DNA from: DATLGB01 sp038258425
GTDB taxonomy: Bacteria; Actinomycetota; Thermoleophilia; Solirubrobacterales; Solirubrobacteraceae
DNA: 21,424 bases
Direction: 5' to 3'
Assembly (NCBI GenBank): GCA_038258425.1
Contig: JBBSPV010000056.1
Coordinates: forward strand, 1 to 21,424
The notes under the pieces: model-generated
Told to the model about the DNA's origin: nothing
The model's database searches: none
The model's input: the letters and a program-made list of their open reading frames with translations, nothing else
Shown here: positions 6,978 through 14,432 of the stretch, in pieces
How the letters are laid out: the number at the start of each line of letters is the position of its first letter
How positions within the stretch are numbered: the stretch's first letter is position 1
Translations under genes and position numbers: made by a program

Positions 6978-7865
6978 GTGGGGGCCGAGCGGATCGTGGC
7001 CGCCATCGCCGCCGACCAGCAGGGCGCGATCTCGGTACTCCAGCTCCGCTGGAGCGGCCTCGACCGCGGCGCGGTCGCGGACCGCGTCCGGCGGGGAGTG
7101 CTCCACCCGATCCATCGCGGCGTCTATGCCGTCGGCCACGCGCGCCTGAGCCCGACGGGGCAGCTGTGGGCCGACGTGCTCGCAGCCGGTCCCGGCGCCG
7201 CGATCAGTCACCGGACCGCGGCCTGGCAGCATGCGCTGCTGCCCGCCCCGAGCGGCGCGACCCACGTGCTCGTGCCGCGCCACCGCCGCCACCACGCCGG
7301 CCTGCTGGTCCATCGCTCAGGGAGCTACGACCCAGGGCTCGATGCGACCCGGACCTCCGGCGGCCTGCCCGTGACGACGGTGGCCCGAACCCTCGTCGAC
7401 CTGCGGCCCCGCGACCTGCCACGCGCCCTGCGCACCGCCGAGGTCAACCGGCTCCTCGACGTCGCGGCCGTCGATGCGGTGCTCGGCCGGCTGCCCCACC
7501 GCGCCGACGCCGTGCACCGCGCCCTCGCCGCCCTGCGGCCCGACGACGTCGGGCTGACCGACTCCGAGCTCGAGGAGCTCGCCCTCGACCGCATCCGCGC
7601 GGCCGGCCTTCCGCCGCCCCTGGTCAATCAGACGATCGAGGGCTGTCGCCGCGATCTCGTGTGGCCCGAGCATCGGCTCGTGGTCGAGCTCGACGGTCGC
7701 GCCGCCCACCTGACCCCGTGGGCCTTCGAGGACGACCGCCGCCGGGACGCCGAGCTGACGCCCGCCGGCTGGCGGGTCGTGCGCTTCACCCACCACACGC
7801 TCGTGCACGACCCGGGTCACCTCGTCCGCACGCTGCGGCCCGTCCTGGGCGGTGCCCGCCGGTAG
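6978..7865 (+). CDS. AbiEi-type winged-helix domain plus DUF559 (Vsr-like nuclease fold) protein
   Basis: A 295-residue protein from the GTG at 6978. The N-terminal ~50 residues (VGAERIVAAIAADQQGAISVLQL to RGVLHPIHRGVYAVGH) match the AbiEi-antitoxin-like N-terminal winged helix common in actinobacterial orphan proteins. The C-terminus (about 215-293) is DUF559, a PD-(D/E)xK/Vsr-like fold. Its candidate metal ligands are D226 (DLVWPEH) and E237-x-D239 (VELDG), followed by RRRDAELTPAGWRVVRFT. The function of this fusion is unknown. No AbiEii-like nucleotidyltransferase toxin or methylase is adjacent. The frame is open from an ATG at 6843, but the extra 45 residues come from the repeat cluster (ARHLPHAIHALRDA and ARHVAHGIHALRDA), so the GTG at the family-typical position is preferred. 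Confidence 0.75.
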   Translation: MGAERIVAAIAADQQGAISVLQLRWSGLDRGAVADRVRRGVLHPIHRGVYAVGHARLSPTGQLWADVLAAGPGAAISHRTAAWQHALLPAPSGATHVLVPRHRRHHAGLLVHRSGSYDPGLDATRTSGGLPVTTVARTLVDLRPRDLPRALRTAEVNRLLDVAAVDAVLGRLPHRADAVHRALAALRPDDVGLTDSELEELALDRIRAAGLPPPLVNQTIEGCRRDLVWPEHRLVVELDGRAAHLTPWAFEDDRRRDAELTPAGWRVVRFTHHTLVHDPGHLVRTLRPVLGGARR

Positions 7866-7889
7866 ACTCGGCGCCCCAGCGAGGAAAGG
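7863..7889 (+). promoter_or_regulatory. Candidate -10 and Shine-Dalgarno of the ilvE transcription unit
   Basis: TAGACT at 7863-7868 overlaps the stop of the preceding gene and is a good TAnnnT -10. GAGGAAAGG at 7881-7889 is a clear ribosome binding site 8 nt before the ilvE GTG. No convincing -35 is visible. The layout suggests that ilvE-cimA-degT forms its own unit with a short leader. Confidence 0.45.
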
Positions 7890-7897
7890 TCTACGTC

Positions 7898-8830
7898 GTG
7901 ATCTCAGCGCAGTTCGTGTGGTTCAACGGGGAGTTCGTGCCCTTCGAGGACGCGAAGGTCTCCGTGCTCACCCACGCGCTGCACTACGGGACGGGGGTCT
8001 TCGAGGGCATGCGCGCCTACGAGACCGACCGCGGCACGGCGGTCTTCCGCCACGAGGCCCACCTCGACCGGCTGCTGCAGTCGGCCCGGCTGTACTACAT
8101 GGACGTCCCCTTCGCTCGCGAGCAGCTGCGGGCCGCCACGGACGAGTTGATCGTCCGCAACGAGCTGCGCTCCTGCTACGTGCGCCCGCTCGTGTTCCGC
8201 GGCGCCGGTCCGATGGGCCTGTACCCGTGCGACTGCCCGGTCGAGGTCATGATCGCGGTCTGGGAGTGGGGCGCCTACCTCGGCGACGAGGGCAAGGCCC
8301 GCGGCGTGCGCGGCCACGTGTCCAGCTGGCGGCGCATCTCCTCCGACGCGGTGATCCCGGCCGCCAAGGCGACGGGCCAGTACGTCAACTCCGTGCTGGC
8401 CAAGATGGCCGCCCAGCGCGCCGGCTACGACGAGGCGATCCTGCTCGACGACCGCGGTCTCGTCTGCGAGGGAACGGGCGAGAACCTCTTCGTGGTCAAG
8501 GACGGCGCCATCGCGACGCCCGGCTTCGCCGCCGACATCCTCGGCGGCATCAACCGCGCCTCGGTGATCGAGCTCGCACGCGACCTCGGCTACGACCTGC
8601 AGATCCGCGATGTCGCCCGCCCCGAGCTCTACCTCGCCGACGAGATCTTCATGACCGGCACCGCCGCCGAGCTCACGCCCCTGCGCGAGATCGACGACTA
8701 CGCCGTCGGCAGCGGGGAGCCCGGACCCGTCACCCGCCGCATGCAGGAGCAGTTCGAGGACGTCCTGCACGGGCGCGACCCGAAGTACGCGCACTGGAAC
8801 GACGTCGTGCAGGCGCCAGTCCGCACGTGA
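7898..8830 (+). CDS. ilvE: Branched-chain amino acid aminotransferase (PLP fold type IV)
   Basis: A 310-residue cytoplasmic enzyme. It transfers amino groups between glutamate and the 2-oxo acids of leucine, isoleucine and valine. The start region shows FVWFNGEFVPFEDAKVSV and HYGTGVFEGMRAYE, typical of the BCAT group of class IV aminotransferases. The Schiff-base lysine is K157 in IPAAKATGQYVNSVLAK. The PLP-phosphate region EGTGENLFVVKDG and the late FMTGTAAELTPL motif are intact. The GTG at 7898 is fixed by the GAGGAAAGG Shine-Dalgarno. The stop overlaps the cimA start (GTGA), so the two are translationally coupled. Class IV also includes D-amino acid transaminase and aminodeoxychorismate lyase, but motifs and context favour BCAT. 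Confidence 0.95.
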   Translation: MISAQFVWFNGEFVPFEDAKVSVLTHALHYGTGVFEGMRAYETDRGTAVFRHEAHLDRLLQSARLYYMDVPFAREQLRAATDELIVRNELRSCYVRPLVFRGAGPMGLYPCDCPVEVMIAVWEWGAYLGDEGKARGVRGHVSSWRRISSDAVIPAAKATGQYVNSVLAKMAAQRAGYDEAILLDDRGLVCEGTGENLFVVKDGAIATPGFAADILGGINRASVIELARDLGYDLQIRDVARPELYLADEIFMTGTAAELTPLREIDDYAVGSGEPGPVTRRMQEQFEDVLHGRDPKYAHWNDVVQAPVRT

Positions 8831-10401
8831 TCGTCTACGACTGCACCCTCCGCGACGGCATGCAGGGCGAGGGCATGTCGCTCACCGCGGACGAGAAGCT
8901 CCGCGTCGCCCACGTGCTCGACGGGCTCGGCGTCCACATGGTGGAGGCGGGCTTTCCGGCGTCGAACCCGAAGGAGGCCTCGTTCTTCGAGCTCCTCGCC
9001 GCCGAGACCTTCGCCCATACGCGGATCGCCGCCTTCGGCATGACCCGGCGCCGGGGAATCCGGGCCGAGGACGATCCCGCCCTGCGCCGGCTGGCCGACG
9101 CCTTCGCGCCCGTGACGACGCTTGTCGGCAAGACCTGGGCCTTGCACCTGGACAAGGTCGTCAAGGTCGACCGCGACGAGAACCTGCGGATGATCGAGGA
9201 GTCCGTCGCCTTCCTCGTCGCCGAGGGCAAGCAGGTCGTCTACGACGCGGAGCACTTCTTCGACGGTTGGGACGACGACCCCGCCTACGCGCTGCGCTGT
9301 GTGCGCGCCGCCGCCGAGGCCGGCGCCGAGTGGGTCGCCCTGTGCAACACCAACGGCGGCCACCTGCCGCACGAGATCGCCGCCGCGACCGCCGCCGTCG
9401 TGGGCGCGCTCGACGTCGGGGTCGGCACCCACTGCCACGACGACGCCGGCGTGGCGGTGGCCAACTCGCTCGCCGCCGTGAAGGCCGGGGCGACCATGGT
9501 CCAGGGCACGATGAACGGCTACGGGGAGCGCTGCGGCAACGCGAACCTCACGACCATCGTCCCGAACCTCCAGCTCAAGCTCGGCGTGGACTGCCTGCCG
9601 AGCCTCGACGGCTGGACGGAGGCCTCGCACCTCCTCGACGAGCTGCTCAACCTCACGCCCGACCCGAACCGCCCGTACGTCGGCAAGAACGCCTTCGCCC
9701 ACAAGGGCGGCATGCACGTGGCCGGCGTGAGCGCCGACCCGTCCACCTTCGAGCACATCGAGCCGGCCGCCGTCGGCAACGAGCGCGACATCCTCATCTC
9801 CGAGCTCTCGGGCCGCCAGACGGTGCTCGCCCGCTCCACGGAGACCGGTGCCGGCCTCGACGCCGCCGGCGCCGCCCGCGTCGTGGAGCGCGTCAAGGCC
9901 CTGGAGCACCAGGGCTTCGCGTTCGAGGCGGCCGACGGGTCCTTCGACCTGCTCATCCGCCGCGAGACCGGCGACTACGAGCCGCTGTTCCGGCTCGAGG
10001 CCTGGCGCGTGATCGCCGACAAGCGCGAGGACGGCCGCGTCCAGACGGAGGCGACGATCAAGATCTGGGTCGAGGGGGAGCGCTACGTGCGCACCGCCGA
10101 GGGCAACGGCCCGGTCCACGCGCTCGACCGCGCCCTGCGCGACGCGATCGGCGAGCGCCACCCGCACCTGCGCGACATCCGCCTCGTCAACTACAAGGTC
10201 CGCATCCTGGACGAGTGGAAGGCGACGGGCGCCACCACGCGCGTGCTGCTCGACGCCTCGGACGGGACGGACACCTGGGGCGCGATCGGTGTCGCCGAGA
10301 ACGTCATCGAGGCCTCCTGGGACGCGCTGGTCGACTCGCTCGAGGCCGGCATGCTGCCCGGCCGCGTGCGCCACGCGCGGGACGCCCCGGCGCCCGCATG
10401 A
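8827..10401 (+). CDS. cimA: (R)-citramalate synthase
   Basis: A 524-residue member of the DRE-TIM metallolyase family. It condenses pyruvate and acetyl-CoA to (R)-citramalate, the first step of threonine-independent isoleucine synthesis. The N-terminal TIM barrel has YDCTLRDGMQGEGMSLTADEKL with catalytic R9 and metal ligand D10, and the metal-binding H202-x-H204 in GTHCHDDAGVAVANS. QGTMNGYGERCGNANL and VYDAEHFFDGW follow the CimA (TIGR00977) pattern rather than LeuA or homocitrate synthase. A C-terminal LeuA-type allosteric dimer domain (about 400-505) is present, so feedback by isoleucine is likely. The GTG start overlaps the ilvE stop. The ATGA at the end overlaps the next gene. Product specificity is assigned from family resemblance. 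Confidence 0.93.
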   Translation: MIVYDCTLRDGMQGEGMSLTADEKLRVAHVLDGLGVHMVEAGFPASNPKEASFFELLAAETFAHTRIAAFGMTRRRGIRAEDDPALRRLADAFAPVTTLVGKTWALHLDKVVKVDRDENLRMIEESVAFLVAEGKQVVYDAEHFFDGWDDDPAYALRCVRAAAEAGAEWVALCNTNGGHLPHEIAAATAAVVGALDVGVGTHCHDDAGVAVANSLAAVKAGATMVQGTMNGYGERCGNANLTTIVPNLQLKLGVDCLPSLDGWTEASHLLDELLNLTPDPNRPYVGKNAFAHKGGMHVAGVSADPSTFEHIEPAAVGNERDILISELSGRQTVLARSTETGAGLDAAGAARVVERVKALEHQGFAFEAADGSFDLLIRRETGDYEPLFRLEAWRVIADKREDGRVQTEATIKIWVEGERYVRTAEGNGPVHALDRALRDAIGERHPHLRDIRLVNYKVRILDEWKATGATTRVLLDASDGTDTWGAIGVAENVIEASWDALVDSLEAGMLPGRVRHARDAPAPA

Positions 10402-11543
10402 GCGTCGCGGCCTCCGGGGCGTCGCCGGCGGGCGCCTCCTCCCCGATCCCGATGGCGCAGCCCGTCCTCGGCGACGAGGAGGTGGCGGCCGTCGCGGAGG
10501 TGCTCGCCTCCGGGCAGCTCTCGCTCGGCCCGCGCATTCCCGCCTTCGAGGGCGCGTTCGCCGACTGGGTCGGCCCGGGCCTGCTCGGCAGCGCCGTCTC
10601 CTCGGGCACCGCGGCGCTGCACCTCGGGCTGCGCGCCGTCGGCGTGTCGGACGGCGCGGAGGTCGTGACCTCCCCGTTCTCGTTCGTGGCGAGCGCGAAC
10701 GTCGCCCTCTTCGAGCGCGCCCGGCCCGTCTTCGCCGACATCGACCCGGTCACGCTGACCCTCGATCCCCAGGCCGCCGCCGCCGCCATCACCGACCGCA
10801 CGGGCGCCATCCTGCCCGTCCACATCTTCGGCTGGCCCGCGGACACACCGGCGCTCGAGCGCCACGGGCTGCCGATCGTCGAGGACGCCTGCGAGGCGCT
10901 CGGGGCCATCCACGCCGACGGCTCGCCGGTGGGCGGCCGCGGGCACCTTGCGTCCTTCGCCTTCTACGCGAACAAGCAGCTCACCACCGGGGAGGGCGGC
11001 GTCCTCGTCACCGCCGACGCCGGCCAGAAGGCCCAGGTCGACTCGGAGCGCAACCAGGGCCGGGCGCCCGACATGGGCTGGCTCGACCACGACCGGCTCG
11101 GCTTCAACTACAGGATGACCGACATCCAGGCCGCGATCGGCCTCGTGCAGCTCGGCCGCCTGGACGGGATGCTCGCCGACCGGGCCCGCGTCGCCGGCTG
11201 GTACCGGGAGGCGCTGGCCGGCATCGAAGGGCTCGAGCTGCCGTGCGAGGACCGGGGAAGCAGCCGGCGCTCGTGGTTCGTGTTCTGTGTGCAGCTCCCC
11301 CGCGTGGCCGACCGCGACGCGACGATCGTCGCCCTGCGCGCCCACGGGGTCGCCTCCAAGCCGTACCTGCCGGCCATCCACCTGTTCTCCTTCTACCGGG
11401 AGCGCTTCGGCCATCGCGAGGGTGAGTTCCCCGTCGCCGAGGACGTCGCCGCGCGCTCCATCGCGCTGCCGTTCTTCCCGCGCATGACCCAGGACCAGGT
11501 CGTGCGCGTCGCCGACGCGCTGCGGACCGTGCTCGGCCGCTGA
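10398..11543 (+). CDS. DegT/DnrJ/EryC1/StrS-family PLP aminotransferase
   Basis: A 381-residue fold-type-I aminotransferase of the sugar-aminotransferase group. Landmarks are IPMAQPVLGDEEVAAVAEVL at the N-terminus, SSGTAALHLGLRAVGV (PLP phosphate contact) and PIVEDACEALGA (Asp contacting the pyridine nitrogen). The Schiff-base lysine is K193 in FYANKQLTTGEGGVLVT, followed by GFNYRMTDIQAAIGL. The family transaminates NDP-keto sugars for surface glycans or antibiotics. No sugar nucleotide genes are nearby, so the substrate is open. The ATG overlaps the cimA stop (ATGA), so it is expressed with ilvE and cimA. The first ~15 residues are Ala/Ser/Gly-rich and not conserved. An in-frame ATG (PIPMAQPVL) is a possible alternative start. 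Confidence 0.9.
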   Translation: MSVAASGASPAGASSPIPMAQPVLGDEEVAAVAEVLASGQLSLGPRIPAFEGAFADWVGPGLLGSAVSSGTAALHLGLRAVGVSDGAEVVTSPFSFVASANVALFERARPVFADIDPVTLTLDPQAAAAAITDRTGAILPVHIFGWPADTPALERHGLPIVEDACEALGAIHADGSPVGGRGHLASFAFYANKQLTTGEGGVLVTADAGQKAQVDSERNQGRAPDMGWLDHDRLGFNYRMTDIQAAIGLVQLGRLDGMLADRARVAGWYREALAGIEGLELPCEDRGSSRRSWFVFCVQLPRVADRDATIVALRAHGVASKPYLPAIHLFSFYRERFGHREGEFPVAEDVAARSIALPFFPRMTQDQVVRVADALRTVLGR

Positions 11544-11575
11544 CCGGCCGCCATCGCCGGCGCGCCCGGATCCCG

Positions 11576-11600
11576 ATTGTGCCGCATGAGCCCCGGGTAG
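11576..11600 (+). promoter_or_regulatory. Possible stress-sigma-like promoter before the STAS gene
   Basis: ATTGTG at 11576-11581 and GGGTAG at 11595-11600, 13 nt apart, loosely resemble SigB-group promoters (GTTT...GGGTAT). The 10-bp palindrome CCGGTACCGG follows at 11601-11610. The match is partial and the assignment is tentative. The rest of the 11544-11702 gap shows nothing clear. Confidence 0.2.
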
Positions 11601-11702
11601 CCGGTACCGGAAGAGGGCATCTGCGTCGAGGTTGACGGCCGAGTGGGCCCAGCAGCGCCGCCTGACTTCCGTACATCGTCATCGATGCGAGAGGCAGGAA
11701 CC

Positions 11703-12152
11703 GTGCTGGACCTCCATTCCCGACCCGCCGACCGCTCGGACGCCTGGCGACATCCGCAGTTCCGCTGCGTGCGATCCATGAGCGCGGGCGTCGTGCGCGT
11801 CACGCTCGGCGGCGAGCTGGACATCGCCAGCGTGCCGCAGACGGACCGCGCGCTGCGCCTGGCCGAGGCGGCGGCCGACGTTGTCGTGCTCGACCTGCGC
11901 GAGCTCGAGCTCATCGAGTCCAGCGGCGTGCACCTGGTCCTGGAGGCCGACCGCCGCATCCGGCGGGCCGGCGGCCGCCTGACCATCGTGAGCGGCAACG
12001 CCGAGATCGACTGGTTCTTCGCGCTGCTGGGCCTCGATCTGCTGCTCGACGTCGTCGACCACCCGTCCGGGCAGGGCGCCCGCTCCCCGAACCGCGAGCC
12101 GACGTTCATCCAGCCCGAGCCCGCGGAGGCCGAGCAGCGGCTGAGCGCCTGA
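11703..12152 (+). CDS. STAS-domain anti-sigma-factor antagonist
   Basis: A 149-residue protein with one STAS domain (about residues 27-118). A conserved strand VRVTLGGELDIAS leads to VVVLDLRELELIESSGVHLVLEADRR. The serine pair S73-S74 in ESSG corresponds to the phosphorylated DSSG serine of SpoIIAA/RsbV proteins, with Glu instead of Asp at the first position. Such proteins bind anti-sigma kinases and release an alternative sigma factor according to phosphorylation. No kinase or sigma gene is adjacent, so the partner is elsewhere. The GTG at 11703 is chosen for a GAGG 8 nt upstream. The ATG at 11685 (six residues longer) and the GTG at 11643 are alternatives. A ~30-residue Pro/Glu-rich C-terminal tail follows the domain. 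The gene ends 2 nt from the convergent ABC permease gene. Confidence 0.85.
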   Translation: MLDLHSRPADRSDAWRHPQFRCVRSMSAGVVRVTLGGELDIASVPQTDRALRLAEAAADVVVLDLRELELIESSGVHLVLEADRRIRRAGGRLTIVSGNAEIDWFFALLGLDLLLDVVDHPSGQGARSPNREPTFIQPEPAEAEQRLSA

Positions 12153-12159
12153 GCTCAGC
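12140..12159. terminator. Hairpin at the convergent gene ends, possible bidirectional terminator
   Basis: GCTGAGC at 12140-12146 pairs with GCTCAGC at 12153-12159 across a 6-nt loop. It spans both stop codons of the convergent STAS and ABC permease genes. An overlapping 10-bp palindrome CTGAGCTCAG could form instead. No T-tract is present on either strand, so this is a stem-loop candidate rather than a classical intrinsic terminator. Confidence 0.35.
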
Positions 12160-12883
12160 GCGCGGTGTCGCGCCGGTAGGCGCGGAAGGCCAGCGCGGTC
12201 AGGGCCACCGTCCAGACGGTTACCACGACCCACCCGAGCAGCGGCCACGCGCCCCCGCCGATCCCGGCGCGGCCGGCCTGGACGAGCCACCAGGAGGGCA
12301 GCAGGCGGCCGACGTCGTAGATGAAGCCGCTCGTGATCGGGAACCACGTGCCGCTGATGAGCGCGAGCAGGCCGATGCCGCCGCCGATCGCGGGCCCGAT
12401 CGCGTCCGCGCCGATGAGCTGGCCGAGCAGGATGCCGAGCGCCGCGAAGGGGACGAGCCCGACCACCATCAGGCCCGTCATCTCGAGCCAGCGGCCGCCG
12501 CTGAGGCGCACGCCGAGCGCCGTCCCGGCGAGGTAGAGCAGCGCGACGGCCGAGCCGGCGAGCGCGAAGCCCGTCACGAGCTTCGCGAGGAAGTACGCCG
12601 TGGTGCTCAGCGGGGAGATGCGCAGCTGGCGCGTCCAGCCCGCCTCCCGTTCGACGGCGATGCGCGCGCCGCTGGCGACGATCGCGTTCATCGTCCCGAA
12701 CGAGGCGAGGCTGGCCATGTAGTACAGGGCGGTCGGCACTCCGGTGCCGCCGAAGTCCTGCTCGCCCTTGTTCGGTCCCGCGATGACGATGTAGAGCACG
12801 AGCGGGAAGCCGAGCGAGAAGAACATCGCCTGCCGGTTGCGCAGCGTGCGCAGGAGCTCGGCCCGCGTGTAGGCGAGGTTCAC
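12155..12883 (-). CDS. ABC-2 type transporter permease
   Basis: A 242-residue membrane protein with about six hydrophobic segments, an ABC-2 membrane domain of the drug-exporter (DrrB-like) size. It begins VNLAYTRAELLRTLRNRQAMFFSLGFPLVLYIVIAG, with the usual amphipathic lead and first TM helix. REAGWTRQLRISPLSTTAYFLAKL is the cytoplasmic loop that normally contacts the ATPase. The GTG at 12883 overlaps the stop of the ATPase gene (GTGA), so one transporter half-set is coupled. It pairs with the upstream ATPase to form an exporter. The substrate (drug, lipid or polysaccharide) cannot be told from sequence. Confidence 0.9.
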   Translation of the reverse strand: MNLAYTRAELLRTLRNRQAMFFSLGFPLVLYIVIAGPNKGEQDFGGTGVPTALYYMASLASFGTMNAIVASGARIAVEREAGWTRQLRISPLSTTAYFLAKLVTGFALAGSAVALLYLAGTALGVRLSGGRWLEMTGLMVVGLVPFAALGILLGQLIGADAIGPAIGGGIGLLALISGTWFPITSGFIYDVGRLLPSWWLVQAGRAGIGGGAWPLLGWVVVTVWTVALTALAFRAYRRDTAR

Positions 12884-13782
12884 GCCTCGTCGCCCGTGAG
12901 CTCGAGGAAGGCCTCCTCGAGGCCGGCGCCGGCGACCTCGACGTCGTGGGCGCCGGCGTAGGTGGTCAGCAGTGCGCGCAGGGCGGCGTCGGAGTCCGCG
13001 CAGCGCAGCTCGACGGCGTCGCCGCGCCGGGCGACGGCCACGACGCCCGGCAGGGCCGCGAGCTCGTCGTCGCCGACGCCGGGCAGCGTCGCCCGGATCG
13101 AGCGCGCTCCGACCCGGGCCTTGATCTCCGTCGTCGGCCCGTCCGCCACCACCGTCCCGTGGGCGAGCAGCACCGCCCGGTCGGCGAAGTCGTCGGCCTC
13201 CTCGAGGTAGTGCGTGGCGAAGACCACGGTCTTGCCCCGGCCGGCGAACTCGCGCATCGTCGCCCAGAACGCGCGCCGCCCCTCGACGTCCATGGCCACC
13301 GTCGGCTCGTCGAGCACGAGGAGGTCCGGGTTGCTCACGAGCGCGAGGGCGAAGCGCACCCGCTGCGTCTGGCCACCGGAGAGCTTCTGCGTGCGCTGGG
13401 CGGCGAACGCCTCGATCCCGCACAGGTGCAACGTCTCGTCGACGTCCAGGGGGGACGGGTACAGCGCCGCCATCATGGCCACGAGCTCGCGCACGCTGAG
13501 GTTCGGGATCAGCGAGCCGGTCTGGAGCATCGCCCCGACCTTGCCGGCGGCGATCGCGCTCGTCGACTCCAGCCCGGACAACGAGACGGTGCCCGCGTCG
13601 GGCTCCAGCAGCCCGAGCAGCATGTCGATCGTCGTCGACTTCCCCGCGCCGTTGGGCCCGAGCAGGGCCACGGTCTCGCCCGGGGCGATGGAGACGTCGA
13701 TCCCGCGCACGGCCTGCACGGGGCGGCCGGGGCCGTTGAAGGTCTTCGTCAGCCCTCGCAGCTCGACGCCGGTCGCGGTCAC
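12880..13782 (-). CDS. ABC transporter ATP-binding protein (exporter type)
   Basis: A 300-residue ATPase. Walker A is GPNGAGKST at 42-50, Q-loop Q87, signature LSGGQ at 134-138, Walker B LLVLDEP at 154-160 and H-loop H191 (ATHYLEEAD). The C-terminal ~85 residues form the small domain (SIRATLPGVGDDELAALPGV to EEAFLELTGDEA) typical of CcmA/DrrA-like exporter ATPases. The GTG at 13782 is the start. A CAGTCT 6 nt upstream on the minus strand is a possible leaderless -10. The GNAT gene ends 12 nt upstream, so the unit may also be read from there. The permease overlaps at the stop. Confidence 0.93.
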   Translation of the reverse strand: MTATGVELRGLTKTFNGPGRPVQAVRGIDVSIAPGETVALLGPNGAGKSTTIDMLLGLLEPDAGTVSLSGLESTSAIAAGKVGAMLQTGSLIPNLSVRELVAMMAALYPSPLDVDETLHLCGIEAFAAQRTQKLSGGQTQRVRFALALVSNPDLLVLDEPTVAMDVEGRRAFWATMREFAGRGKTVVFATHYLEEADDFADRAVLLAHGTVVADGPTTEIKARVGARSIRATLPGVGDDELAALPGVVAVARRGDAVELRCADSDAALRALLTTYAGAHDVEVAGAGLEEAFLELTGDEA

Positions 13783-13794
13783 TCGCCGAGACTG

Positions 13795-14412
13795 TCACAC
13801 GCGCCGCAGGTAGGACACGAAGCCCGGGCCGCCGACCAACCGAGCGGTGCGCTCGTCCGGGGCGCGGTGCTCGGCGCGCCGCTGGAAGCCGGCCGTCTCG
13901 TAGAGCCGCTGGGCGCCGGTGTTCTCGAGCCCCGTGTCGAGCGCGACCCCGTGGAGGCCGGCCTCGACGGCCTGCCGCGCGGCTTCCTCGAGCAGGCGCG
14001 TGGCGATCCCGCGGCGCCGGGCGCCCTCGGCGACGGCGAGCGCGTCGACGTAGAGCGTGTCGATCGGCGGCATCGGCGTCATCCGCGCCGACGCGTGCAG
14101 GTGCCGGAGGACGGCAGGCCAGCGCCGCACGGGCAGCCGTGGCACCGCCAGGCGCAGGAAGCGCCGGGCCAGGGCGTCGGCGGTCACCGCGGGGAAGGCG
14201 GCGAGCACCCCGACCACGGTGCCCGCGTCGGTGGCGACGCTGCACGCGTCGGCGCCCGCGGTGTGGCCCGGGCGCACCCACATGTGCTCCAGCAACCGCT
14301 GCGCGTGCTCCTCCGACCCCGCGAAGGCCGCGTAGTACGGCGCCGCCGAGATGTACAACAACCGCGGCGCGGCGCGGTCGCCGACGTGGGCGGGGCGGAC
14401 GAGGACGGCCAT
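13795..14412 (-). CDS. GNAT-family N-acetyltransferase
   Basis: A 205-residue protein with one GNAT domain. The acetyl-CoA-binding motif A lies in the C-terminal half as YVDALAVAEGARRRGIATRLLEEA, the R/Q-x-x-G-x-G/A type. Motif B follows (GVALDTGLENTGAQRLYETAGF). The N-terminal half carries a variable substrate region (YYAAFAGSEEHAQRLLEHMW). The acceptor substrate is unknown. The ATG at 14412 faces the argH start (14433) with 20 nt between, so the two promoters must overlap. It is 12 nt upstream of the ABC ATPase and may form an operon with the exporter genes, a combination sometimes linked to self-protection or export, though nothing here proves that. Confidence 0.88.
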   Translation of the reverse strand: MAVLVRPAHVGDRAAPRLLYISAAPYYAAFAGSEEHAQRLLEHMWVRPGHTAGADACSVATDAGTVVGVLAAFPAVTADALARRFLRLAVPRLPVRRWPAVLRHLHASARMTPMPPIDTLYVDALAVAEGARRRGIATRLLEEAARQAVEAGLHGVALDTGLENTGAQRLYETAGFQRRAEHRAPDERTARLVGGPGFVSYLRRV

Positions 14413-14420
14413 CGTCCTGG

Positions 14421-14426
14421 GATGAT
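14421..14426 (+). promoter_or_regulatory. Candidate -10 of argH in the 20-nt divergent gap
   Basis: GATGAT ends 6 nt before the argH ATG, the same layout as the P450 and ABC ATPase elements. There is no Shine-Dalgarno. The -35 would lie inside the GNAT coding start. A weak call based on repeated spacing. Confidence 0.25.
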
Positions 14427-14432
14427 GCCCGC

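Noticed and set aside
6843..7865. Complete AbiE toxin-antitoxin system
   Set aside because: Only an AbiEi-like N-terminal domain is present, fused to DUF559. No AbiEii nucleotidyltransferase lies on either side.
8698..10374. Minus-strand open frame of 558 codons across cimA
   Set aside because: Antisense to an intact citramalate synthase with catalytic residues; no motifs of its own.
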